A stretch of DNA of 64,000 nt from Pestalotiopsis fici W106-1 (lineage: Eukaryota > Ascomycota > Sordariomycetes > Amphisphaeriales > Sporocadaceae), in assembly GCF_000516985.1 (NCBI RefSeq), contig NW_006917093.1, positions 4,369,874-4,433,873 of the forward strand, read 5' to 3'. Below the pieces are notes generated by a model. That model made no database searches and was not told where the DNA came from. It saw nothing but the letters and a program-made list of their open reading frames with translations. Made by a program: the position numbers and the translations under genes. Numbering within the stretch: the stretch's first letter is position 1; each line of letters begins with the position of its first letter. This document shows positions 43,793 to 54,528 of this stretch, piece by piece.

Positions 43793-45320
43793 CTATCCAA
43801 ACATTATCCTCCACAACCTTTTCAGATCAGGATCGTCTGAGCCGAATTCGAGCTGGATTTGGACTCTCGTGAATCCCCCTTCGTCTTCGACCAAACTACC
43901 AAAATGCACAGGTGCCCGTCTTGTAGGTAATTCCTGACACATTCCTCCCTGCGGATTGAACATGGCAGGATGATTGCTGTAGAATTCTGAATCCGAAAGG
44001 CACTCGGCGGCTTCTAAAAATAAAGACCGAGTCATTTGGATTTCCCGATCATGATTGGTCTTCATCCAATCGCGCAAGGAGTCGTATGCGCTTCCGACTA
44101 TTTGCCTTGCCGCTTGAGGGCAGCTATGTTGCAGAATAGCCGTCGCGTAAACCCCCCTCGCTGCCTCAACAATCCACCCGCCACGATTCTTCGCTAAATC
44201 AGCGCGCATATCCCAAATGTCATAATCCGCGCCATACGTTGCGCCCTTGAGACTATTCCACCATGCTCGATCTAATTGTTGATCTAATTGCTCCTCGAGC
44301 GTGGGATCGCCGAGCTGGAAATTTGGACGAAGCGGACTGCCTGGCTGTGAGGTTTTTAAAACCAACCAATAGTCGACCGGCTTTAACTGTGGATTTTGTT
44401 TATAAAACTCCTCTCTGGTGATAATACCCCTGTCATAAAAAGACAATTAGCTTTGATTTAAAGGAAAGAGTATCTGCTTCCAATAAAAGAAAGAAAAACT
44501 GGAAAGAAATAACGGCTGTCACTTACATGCCGATATCGAGTATATGCCAAAAAGACCACCGCCATTCTTGGCCCAGTGCTTTCATCTCCAGGGCGCTCTC
44601 GACCTCATGCTTAAGACGCCTGTAGTATCTGTACAAGATAAAAGGCAGGTTTTCGAGGTTTCCCTTCTGAACTGAAGTCTTGTGGGAGTCGGCGACCGCT
44701 CTGATGAAGTCAAAAATGATGTGGCTGTCATTACTGGCGACAGCGGCCCAAGGGTTGTTCTGTTTCCAGAAAAGGTGAGTGAGTTTGCAGCGTCGAAATT
44801 TATATGTAATAGTGCAAACAAGGAAATCTCACCTGATACCGACCACAGCGCCCGCCTTGACTCAATTCGTATGCAGCCTTTGAGGCAAAATGTGTAAGCA
44901 ATCATCGTTAGGTGTGTAAGTATAGGGGTGAGTGAGGATGACAATAAAGGAATAGAGATGTGTGTTTGGGTGCATGAAAATGGGAGAGGCGAGAAGGCTA
45001 CCGGAAATAAAAACAACAACAAAGAAGCGCTTAAATAAAAACCAGGAATGATACTCAATGGAAGGCCCGGACGACCACCTAGGTTCTGTTTCGACTGAAG
45101 CTGCCAATCACAGGATTCAGAGAACTTGAGAAGGTCTAGGCCCGGACCCCAGGGAATGCAACGGTGATAACTGCCATATTGGGTGGTATTTCCTTACCTC
45201 GAAAGCAGCCTTGTGCGTGCCTACTGCAATGCTTGCAAAATTTGGTCGCGCCCGTTCTTGCCATCCAGGGAGGCGTGGCATTTCATCGCTAGAACCAAGA
45301 GTTTCGCTTGAGGAAGACAT
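43793..45320 (-). CDS. Hypothetical protein, no recognised domain
   Basis: I do not recognise this family. A four-exon model gives 345 aa: 45320-45198, 44877-44833, 44759-44527 and 44429-43793, with consensus donors GTAAGG, GTGAGA and GTAAGT and consistent phases. The 45-nt second exon (AAYELSQGGRCGRYQ) is the least certain; skipping it keeps the frame and directly joins AAFE to NNPWAAVA. The product is soluble, rich in Trp, Gln and Arg, without signal peptide or transmembrane segment. The middle has helical stretches (IIFDFIRAVADSH, LYRYYRRLKHEVES), and the C-terminal half has WWNSLKGATYGADYDIWDM and a final beta-looking HFGSLVEDEGGFTRVQIQLEF. It has no obvious functional link to its neighbours. 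Confidence 0.7.
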
Positions 45321-46075
45321 TTTCGTAGTTAGTACAGCAGTAAAGCTTGGATTATTTCACAGAAAGAGATAAAAGACTTTGGTTTAATCAATAGGTCTAA
45401 AAAGTGCCTTTGGACGAAATTTGAAAGCGAGGTGTAGCTTTGAATGGGAATGATGTTAGCCAGAAACCGCGGGGAGGGTTAGCAGGAGAGGTGGATGAAG
45501 ATATATATATCATTAAGAAGGAAGTTCAGATGTTGAAGACTGCTTCCCCCTTGAGTGTTGGGCATCTGAAAAAAGGTTTTTGGGAAAACCGTTGCCTGTT
45601 GAGAAGAGGCAATTGACTTTGCTCTTCAATATTTGGCGCCGACAACTCCAACGATAAGGCTTTGCCAAAACGCTCACAGACACTTGTATACATGGGAGGC
45701 GAATTATAAGAAGACTCAACAACGTCGCAGCACCTAGAAGCTTGCTACCAGACACCGAGGCAATGGCCAACAGATATGCTGACGAACTTATTTGCGATGC
45801 AAACTGCTCATCAGGTCTTGTCTTCATGGCACACAGTCTATGAAAATCAACATGAAGCCAAGTCAAAGAGCGACAAGTGCCCTTGGGTAGAAAAGATGAA
45901 TGATTTTATTGAGAGCATAGAAGCCGCCATCATCGTGAACAATGGCTACCCTTGTGGCTGAGAAGTAACTACCCAACAACGCGAAACACCCAGTATGGCT
46001 ACAATTTGCCCATGATGAACACGTATCTGATACTAGGTTTTCCATATGCATGTGCAGTAAGAACCATTGTGGCGC
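45321..46075. other. Intergenic region, no supported gene
   Basis: These 755 bp form the promoter side of the unknown gene and the 3' end of the PhzF-family gene. Only short frames are present. Confidence 0.55.
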
Positions 46076-47110
46076 CTAATCAACCGTGATGGTCCCTTTC
46101 TGCACAACGACCGCCTCACCGCCAAGGTAGACGTCCTTGATCTTGGTTCGGCCCTTCCCATCTGTCTCCGTCGTAGTATCGACGCGTATCTCGCTCCTCC
46201 GTCCCATTTCAACGCCCTGCACAATCTCAAAGCTAGCGCCAGCGCCACCTTCCTCCTGTACCCCCTCAGTGAGGGTCAGGTACGAAGCCAGGCAGCTCGC
46301 CGCGCTGCCCGTAGCGGGATCCTCGAATCCCAACTCGACCATCCGGGTTCGAATCTTTCGGACATGCTGTTTCCCCTCCCCTCCTACCTTTCCGGCCCCC
46401 TTGGCCCCCTCGCCTTCATTGTCGTCAACGTCGACGTAGTAGTAGCGCGCCACAAAGCTAGGCGCCCACTCCGAGTCCACGTCGAGCAGCGGCGCGGGCA
46501 AGGCGTCAAAGTCGAGCCGCAAGCGTCCCACGCGGCCCAGCAGCTCCAGCGAGGGGAGCTTTACCAGCACAAACGTCATGCCGCAGACGACGCTAAAGAC
46601 GGGGGCCGCCAGCTCCCGCTCGCGGATCTGCGGCTCCCCGTGCGACAGGCCCTCGTACGTGGCCTGCTGGGCCGCCGGGATCACGTCGGCGAGCGTCCGG
46701 GCGTGCAGGTGCACATTGTGCGGGATCTTGGCGCGGATAAAGGCGCGCCCGTTTACATTGTATGGATCTAGGCCAATGGGGCCGGCCTTGATGTTGAGTG
46801 TCGACACGGATGGGAATAGGCTCTTGGCCAGCACGGCCGTGCCGATGGTGGGGTGGCCGGCGAAAGGCAGCTCGGATTCAATGGTGAAGATGTCCACCGA
46901 GAGCGCCGAGGGCGCAGTGCTCTTCCCAACATCTCCATCTGGAACGTGCAAGAATGTTGTCTCGGAGAGGTTGAACTCCTTGGCGATTTTCTGCTTAAGG
47001 TCTTGCGTAAGTTTGTCCTTTTGAGAATCTCTCACTTTGACCACGGCCAGGGGATTTCCCTCCAGCCGTCTGTTGGTAAAAACATCCAGGGTTGCGAATT
47101 CGAACTCCAT
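46076..47110 (-). CDS. PhzF-family isomerase/epimerase-like protein
   Basis: This has the phenazine-biosynthesis PhzF fold (diaminopimelate-epimerase-like), 344 aa in a single exon. The N-terminal half shows ATLDVFTNRRLEGNPLAVV and NLSETTFL with Glu50 at the catalytic acid position, then FTIESELPFAGHPTIGTA. The C-terminal half shows the mirrored block GFEDPATGSAASCLASYL. Fungi have no phenazine pathway, and eukaryotic members of the family have unknown isomerase activity, so the substrate is open. A GAG/GGC-rich insertion (about 225-245: NEGEGAKGAGKVGGEGKQ) is specific to this protein. Stop and start are clear. Confidence 0.93.
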   Translation of the reverse strand: MEFEFATLDVFTNRRLEGNPLAVVKVRDSQKDKLTQDLKQKIAKEFNLSETTFLHVPDGDVGKSTAPSALSVDIFTIESELPFAGHPTIGTAVLAKSLFPSVSTLNIKAGPIGLDPYNVNGRAFIRAKIPHNVHLHARTLADVIPAAQQATYEGLSHGEPQIRERELAAPVFSVVCGMTFVLVKLPSLELLGRVGRLRLDFDALPAPLLDVDSEWAPSFVARYYYVDVDDNEGEGAKGAGKVGGEGKQHVRKIRTRMVELGFEDPATGSAASCLASYLTLTEGVQEEGGAGASFEIVQGVEMGRRSEIRVDTTTETDGKGRTKIKDVYLGGEAVVVQKGTITVD

Positions 47111-47622
47111 ATTGAATCAATTTAGTTACAAATAAAGGTTATCTGATGGTCAATGTTGTGCTAAACACCCTCACAATTTATAAACTCTGCTTGACTCATC
47201 AGTGATACTATGCCAGGGTCTATTGCTCATACTGGAGTCCGCCCGCCCCACCATGGTGCACTGAGGGGAATCAACTTAATCTCGAGACATGTCAGAATCT
47301 ACGCCCTAGCTGCAACAAGTTGCATTTTATCCTCCGTGATCGCTGCAGACTTGTGTGTTTAATGAGCAATATCAATCTATAGTGTTTTCTTCTCTTTCTT
47401 CTGTTGCAAAGCAATCAATAATACACGAAAACTCCAATGTTCTTTGCGCCGGCACATGTCTTACAAAAATTTCTAATTCCTCCATCATCGCAATCATTTC
47501 ACATTCCCTAGCACGTATTGTCATCATCCATTTCTTCCAATGATGTACCCCAAACCTCATTCAATCGTAGTCGACAATTCTGGATAGTCTGTCTGCTTTC
47601 ATTGCATATAATTGAGACTTGT
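47111..47622. other. Intergenic region, no supported gene
   Basis: These 512 bp contain the PhzF promoter and the 3' end of the channel gene. No coding signal is seen. Confidence 0.6.
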
Positions 47623-50111
47623 TCAAGTTCTCGTGGTTTCGATGCCTGCACCTGGTTGAAGCATTGCGACGAGCGCCGTGAGTCTGTCTATCTTTGAAGA
47701 TAACTCGGCGATCCGGACTTCGACATCAGTAGGCGCGTCCGTGCTGTCATCTTGATCTTGCCTGGATCGAGTCGGCGAAGGCTGAGAAATGACTTCATGA
47801 TTGGTATGTCGAGAAGAAATGTGCGAACGGCGACTGGAAGACAGCGGTGGCGCTGGGCTTCTTCGTGAAGTCTGGCGGGGTCCACGGAAACTGTCGAATC
47901 CATCTTTTGACGGAGAGACCCTAAACGTGATGAGCTCGTAGGCTTTGATGACAGCTACAATGGGCAGATGGGTTGCCTTGAGAAGCATAATCCGTGCTTG
48001 TCGGAATTTGTTGTCCGAAGGCAGGAATAATCTCAAGGGACGGAAAATGCCCAAAGCCAGCAGATTGAACGGTGCTGCCAACATCATCTTTAGCAAACCC
48101 ACTAAACAGTGAGACTAGATATAAGATGGGACTTACGGTAAAAGTGCGTGAGACGATTACTAGTCGAAGCTTCAAGCACATACACACTGTAGACATAGAG
48201 ATACTCCTCTCTAGCGTGGGAGATGACGCGGGAAAAGCTGTTGCTGAGCATACCAGTCAGGGAGCCCATAAGCAGGATCGATGACAGCGTCACAAAGATG
48301 AGCATCAGTGGCGGGCCTTGAGACGAGTTAGGAATATCAATTCGTCTTGAAAACATGGATGGAACTTACCAAAGATGGGATCGATGCTCTCCATGATATC
48401 AAAGCCCACATAGCTTGAACCAAAGAAGATCTTGGTCACAATCATGGCCATGTGATTGAAAGAGTATGAATCTCTGCCAATCAAGGAGAAGGTTGTCAAG
48501 AATCCAACATAAATGATGACAACCAGAACCATGAACTTCAAAAAGTCCTTGCCCATTTCCTTCAAGCATGGAATCAATGTTCCCCAGTACGGGCTCAAAC
48601 TCAAGATTGAGCAGATGCGAGGAACCATGAAGAGGGCCTCGAGCGACAGCACATCAAATGCAATGTCGACCATGTAGAGGTCTTGATTGTATAGACCAAT
48701 GAAACGCAGGATTGCAAATACCAAGCCAATGGCAATCATGATCATGTCGAACAAATTCCACACATCGGCCGAATAAAATATACTCCCGGCATCAATGTAC
48801 TCGCTGACCTCGTCGTAGCAAAAAGCAGCGAACCAAACGTAAAGCATGATTTCTCTCGGTGTGATGGCGTAACGGTTCTGCTCAATAAGTACGGCATAGT
48901 ACAGAAAAAGGAATAAACCAAAAAAGACGACCTCATATACCTTGAGATATCGAGGCACGCGTAGGCGGCAGAAAGGGTCAGCAGTCTGCGGGTTGTAGAA
49001 TCTGGGCTTCTTGATCGATCCAGCGGACAGACGGTCCCAAAAGATGATATCGCCAGACCAGATTCCTGTGATGATCTTTTGGACGACGTGCTGGCTCAGG
49101 AAGCGCTTTGCATCTGCAATGGCGGCAATCTCAAGGGCATTGAGGTTGATAAATGGCGCTGTTGGGTCATTTTCGTCCTCTTCCTCATCATTGGAGTCAA
49201 GTTGCATGCTCATTGTGAGTTTGGAGAGCGACTGGATTAATTGCGTTCGTCTTTGGGACGCTCCTCTAAGGGTATCCGGTCGACTTCCGGGATGTTCGTT
49301 GGAAGACGACGAAGGCAGCAATGCAGTGCGCTCATTGCTCTCTCCCAGGTCAGGTGCATTACGAAGGAAGATGGATTTTTGCTTGGGATCTGGGATCTCA
49401 TAGAGACAGAACTCGACAGCCTCCCGTTCCGAGAGACGCGTGAGGAAGCGCCACGCCACGATCTCGCAGGCGTTTGCACGAGCATCACCGACGCCGCTGC
49501 TATCGGGTCCAGTGCTATAATGCCAACGGAGGGCTCTGGAAACATGTCAGTGGCCTGAAAGCAAAACCTTTCACAAGTGCTGATGTTTTTAACGATTGCG
49601 GGCCTCAACAAGATGGATGCGCTCGAAGCGGGTGGATTGGACACCAAGGTTTCAGGCGATCCCGCACTGTGGGAATGACCGATGTGCCGAGGCAAGACGT
49701 GATCCAAGGGCAATAGGGTTCAATGGGACGTCTCGTGGACTCGAGGAGATGAAACGAAGTAAATTTACTCACAGTAGAGCATTCACAATGGCTGGATTCA
49801 AAACATTTTCTGCGAGATGGTCGACGAGCGTCCTCAGGCAGTCGCCGCTAGACGTTGTCCGCAATTGCTCAAACGTCAGCGGAAGAAATACACAGTCGGC
49901 AATATATCTTGAACACGGTCAGAACTGAATATCCCAAGAATGAAGCTGAACGTAAAGGCATCTGTAAGCACCTAGAGAGCGATTTAATGACATCGCGAAA
50001 TACATCATCATAACTGATGTGCGGGAGCTCGGTCGGTTTCCACGGGGCAAAGTAGGGTGACGGAGCCCGATCGCCTTGAGAGACTGGGCGTGCTTTTACG
50101 CGAATCGGCAT
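47623..50111 (-). CDS. YVC1: YVC1-type vacuolar TRP cation channel
   Basis: This is a fungal TRPY channel expected to release calcium from the vacuole. Five exons give 699 aa: 50111-49972, 49907-49773, 49535-48370, 48316-48137 and 48101-47623. The cytoplasmic N-terminus (LPHISYDDVFRDVIKSL, then SRYIADCVFLPLTFEQLR) matches the family start. Six transmembrane segments follow between about 290 and 540, with motifs WFAAFCYDEVSEYIDAG, SADVWNLFDMIMIAIG and a pore region FFGSSYVGFDIMESIDPIFGPPLML. The C-terminal tail is Ser-rich with a short heptad-like helix (VRIAELSSKIDRLTALVAML) that could form a coiled coil. The intron between the pore and the last helix would truncate the channel if missed. An acidic DSNDEEEDENDP cluster lies in the N-terminal linker. 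Confidence 0.93.
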
Positions 50112-51500
50112 GTTCGCAGCACGAGAGAGATGGAGGCCGCAGATGGATTTTGTTGGAAGTATGTGATTTCCGACCTGGCCTGTAGGTAAAATATGAACAA
50201 AGCCTTCAGACGATTGCGTCTGCGACTTGTGGTTGAAATAAAGCTCAACAGAAAGAGGCGCAAGACAAGACAATTGAGAACATGAACCTATGATGCCCTG
50301 CTTGGCTACCTCTGGGGCCTGTGGTCTGTGTGTCTGGGTAGAAACTGGGGTGGGGGGACCGCTAAAACCCGCCCAAGTTTAGCGCGATCGCCTGCAAATC
50401 CAACCATGGGCGCAAGACGCATTTCGCTACTCCCAGTCGCAGGTAACGGTTCGTTTCAGATTTATCTTGAATTGTTATCCGACTCACTGCACACACCCAA
50501 CCACCTGATTGGTCGAGTACACGACACAAGGCACTATACACTATGTCAGCTTGGAGTAGAGCATCATGTACTCAGCTTGTATACAGTATCCAATAAGAAG
50601 AGCGTAAGCAGTCGCGTCGTGGTAGACGTGCGCCAATTCTATGGGGTAGGTATCTGATCTGCAAAACGTCCGAGTTGATGCCCACAAGCTCCGCGTTTCT
50701 GTACTGATAGATAGATCATCAGGCGACCAGAAATTGACAGGCAACTTGACCAAATGATACACCGAGTCACGAATAAAGCACGAATTTGAAAGGACCGAGT
50801 CAGTCTCATACAACGGCGGGTAATATACAATCACGCCAAACCAAAGCAAATCTCGTATGAATATGCGATCGACCAATCTGCATAGATTAAAGCATGCTAG
50901 AGAGTGAAACGTGGCTGCCCAGATGAAGCAAGTTCCCACACAGATTGATCGCCTGCTTCGTCAATAAGCAATGAGTTGCTAGAATTGCCAAGTCACCAAG
51001 AGAGAAGTAGAAATATTACTATTCTATTCCATAAATGGCGCGAGTGGGCGCGTGTCAATTGTGTTTGTTTTACACCCCCATGCACTTTTAGTACGAAGTA
51101 GACTCTCACATATTCACACAAAGTGGAGGATGACTAGTAGGAGTAGCTACCGAATCCCAGCCTCCCATTTATGACGCACGTCCGATGCAGTTCACGGCCA
51201 ATGATGAGAGAGGCACGAAGGAAAAGTAAGAGTGTTTGGTAAGCATGAAGCATAATTCATCAATATTCATGTAAATCAGCTAAGCGTACATGGGGATCAA
51301 GTTAGGGTGATTATAAAGTGTAGGTAGGTGTGGGTGGGTGGGTATGAGACAAAGGGAATTTGGTATAAGTGTAGACTGGGTATCTTCCCCTCTCATATAA
51401 AACAGAACATTCCTTTTTCTTTTCTTTTCGTCTTCCTCGCCACGTCCCTAGAATCTCATTCCGAAATGGATATCAGATTCACTCTAGCGGATGCGCGCTA
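50112..51500. other. Intergenic region, no supported gene
   Basis: These 1.4 kb hold the promoter of the channel gene and the 3' end of the ankyrin gene. A G-rich run with GGGTGGGTGGG lies near 51330-51345. Frames are short and unconvincing. Confidence 0.55.
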
Positions 51501-54500
51501 TTAAGAGGAATGAACCCTTCTGGCCTGCAAAAGAATCTCGCTCGCCTCGTCGCCACCGCGGCTTTGCGCCAGTTCCAGGACGGTTTTGCCCGAGTCGTCT
51601 GTGGCGTCGAGGTCCACTCCGGCCTTGTCGACCAGGAGCCTCAAGACGTCCACGTCGCCATTCTCCAGCGCTTGGATAATGGCACTGTGGCCGCGGTAGA
51701 CCTTGTTCGGCGACGCGCCCGCATCGAGCAGCATGACCAGGACCGTCGTATCGTTGCCTTGCATTCTCCTCAGCGCCTTTACGATGGGCAGGTGTTCGCC
51801 GGGGGCGTTGACGTCGGCGCCTGCCTCATCAATCAGGAATTTTACTATTTCGTTTTGGTGCTCGCGGATTGCCGTGGTAAGGGGAGAAAAGACTCCGCCG
51901 TTGCGATCTTCGACCGAGACGCCGGCGCGAAGAAGGAGCTTGACGGATGCCAGCTGTCCTGCAGACACGGCCATTTCCATGACTCCCTTGAAGGCTCTGG
52001 GCTCGGCCAGTGCGGGAAGAAGGAGCTTTAGAATTGCCGGTTGGCGGACAGCCAAGCAGATGGGCCAATCTTCACCACGCACATTGCCGTCGGCGCCGCG
52101 AGACAGCAACAGCTGGACAAGCTCTGGACGGTTCTCCCTGATCGCAGTCGTGAGGGCCGTTGCACCGGTCTTGGGCACCTTGTCATTGATGGGCACATCA
52201 TGGTCAAGTAACCAGTTGATGGCAGCCACATTGTTATGTTGTACTGCCGTCTCGAGAATGCCCTTTGGTGAAAGAAGATTACCTCCAGCCTTTACAAGAG
52301 GCTCAAGGAGATGGACTCGATTGTGGGTGACACATTTGAAACAAGGATATTCGGCGCTTGGTGTATTTGGGTCGGCACCATTGGATAGAAGAAGGTGGAA
52401 GATATCTTCTCTGTTGTCACGGATCGAGGTACCTGATAAAGTCAGCTTCCGGTTTGAGCATAATCGACAATACTTCCTGCTTACATAATGGGGTGAAGAT
52501 GCCGTCCTTCTTGGCATCTAGATTGACACCGGCTTGGATCAAAAGGCGGACACTGTCGATATTATTGATAGACGTGGCCAGCTCCATGATACCAGGTGCC
52601 TTGCGGTGGTCTGCGCCCCGAGAAAGAAGGATCTTGAGGCACTTTGGTTGATACGTCGAAGGCCATAGCATATGTCTAGTAAGTTACAACCAGTTAGCTT
52701 CTTGTTGCTTCGTTCATTTTCAAGGTTATCGTACTTGGGCCCTGGCAAGTTTGGATTCGCGCCGTGATCGAGCAACGTTGATACGATATCTGGGCGGCCA
52801 GTCTGGATTGCGTCGAACATGGCTGTCTTTCCCTCTGTAATTAAATGTTAGGATCCGATTAAAACTCGACCCAATCTTGCTCCTGGAAGACACGTACCTC
52901 GGGACTTGCCGTTACTGTCGGCTCCATATTCCAGCAAAAGATCGATTGTTTTCCGGGATGCTTTTTGCGAAATAGCCTTGATCAAAAGAGTATCACCATC
53001 ATTCATCATGTGGGATGGCTCGCCGCCATAAGTGAGCAACAATCTCGTAAGAGCAAACTGATTTGTGGCTACAGCAAGTGCCAATGGCGAGTCTAGGTCT
53101 CCCGTCAGGTTGGGCGAAGCACCGTACTTGAGCAGCATGCTGGCACCATCGAGGAATGCCTCTTCTACTGCCATGTATAGGGGTGTTTTTCGGGTTATGT
53201 CGCCTGGAATATTTGGATCGGCGCCAAATAAGAGTAGTCTACTACAGGTCAGCTTCATTGCTTCCTTTTCTCTCTCAAGAATGAAGGGAAGTTGGATCTC
53301 TCAGTACTCACAGTCGGACAGTCTCAACGTCATGCATTCGAATAGCCAAATTGAGCGCGTGTACGTCGGACCCGGTATTAGCGGGAATACCTCGGTCGAG
53401 CAGTTGCTCAACCATTTTGCTGTTTCTCGCCTCAATGGCAGAGATAAGGGCGTCTATCATAGCCGGCGTAGGCGAGGTAGAGTTCCTGGGCGACCAGCGG
53501 GGCATGGTGAACGGGTCGGCCTTTATTCTTACGACCTTGATCGGCCCAGGCTCATACTCATCCTCGCTACCAATAAGTGTTCCGTGGCCATTTGTGCTGC
53601 CGGATAATCTTTCGTCAATGTGGCCGTGGCTTGGATGATGCGAACCATGGCCGCTGCTCCCGGAAACGTAGGTCTCTGAGCCAGAGATGACGCGTTCACG
53701 ATCTCGGCCGCCGTGTGATGAGACGGTATGATCTGAGATTGATGTACGGCGGATGAGGGATGGGAAGTGTAGGTCGGGAATAGATCGAGCGCTCAGGGCG
53801 TCACTGCCAGGGAATGGAGAAAGGTCCGTGGAACTCTTTGCCATTTCGAGGACTGGGGGCAGGTGAGGGACAGATGGTGTCAAGGACCGGTCGATGGATG
53901 AATGGTGAATGGAGTCGATGGCGGACACTTCCTCCAGTGAGTGTGCGACCATGTGTTGTTCGAGAGACTTGAGCTTTGTGATGCCGATGACAGATTTTCC
54001 GCGGTCCATACGGTCGAGGGCTGCTGCGAGACCAGTATAGCCAATACCAACAGCGTCGTCAATCTTTGCGTCTCCCAGGGACCATTGAAAAACCAGCGCA
54101 CTCATTCGCAGCGCCTCCTTTGTCTTGGCGAGAGATTCCCTCATCTTGTCGACGCCAGTGTCTGCGAACATTTTGCGCCAGCCTCGCTGGATTTTTCCCA
54201 TGGTTCCTTTGCGTTCATATTCAACGAATCGAGTGATCCATTGGTCAAGGACTTGGAAGTCCGAGTGTGTGGTTCTGAATTTCTTGTCGAGCTCTTGGAG
54301 CATCTCGTCCGGGAGAGTCTGGTGAATCTTGGCGCATTCGAGGAGCCCAGCCTCGAGCGACCACATGATTCGGCATACTTCGAGAAAGTCGTGGGCAAGC
54401 TCGTCGAAACCCAGAGGATGAGTCTTGACTGTGCTAAGAAAGTCAAGCATATGTATAGATATACTATTTCCCAGTACTGTTGCCGATGTACAGTGGTTGA

Positions 54501-54528
54501 GGACCACTTCAGACCTGATTGGTGCCAT
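51501..54528 (-). CDS. Ankyrin-repeat protein with helical fungal N-terminal domain
   Basis: Five exons give 926 aa: 54528-53312, 53238-52898, 52834-52735, 52675-52485 and 52432-51501. Residues 1-200 are helical (SIHMLDFLSTVKTHPLGFDELAHDFLEV and on) and resemble the Fungal_N-type domains found ahead of NACHT or ankyrin modules; no NTPase domain follows. A Ser/His/Gly-rich linker spans about 250-390. From about 395 to the C-terminus come a dozen or more ankyrin repeats, recognisable by GADPN, GASPN and LLxxGA endings at regular spacing. Introns fall within repeats. The first acceptor is a TAGTAG tandem; both choices keep the frame and differ by one Arg. The function is likely protein binding, with some relation to fungal signalling or incompatibility proteins possible but unproven. 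Confidence 0.85.

Noticed and set aside
46346..46356. GGTTCGAATCT, which resembles a tRNA B box
   Set aside because: It lies inside the PhzF coding sequence, with no A box or cloverleaf around it.
46067..46771. Plus-strand 234-codon frame over the PhzF-family gene
   Set aside because: It is antisense to a clear, fully conserved PhzF coding sequence.
51321..51345. G-rich GGGTGGGTGGG run considered as a G-quadruplex
   Set aside because: Only three GGG tracts are adjacent; a fourth at suitable spacing is not present.
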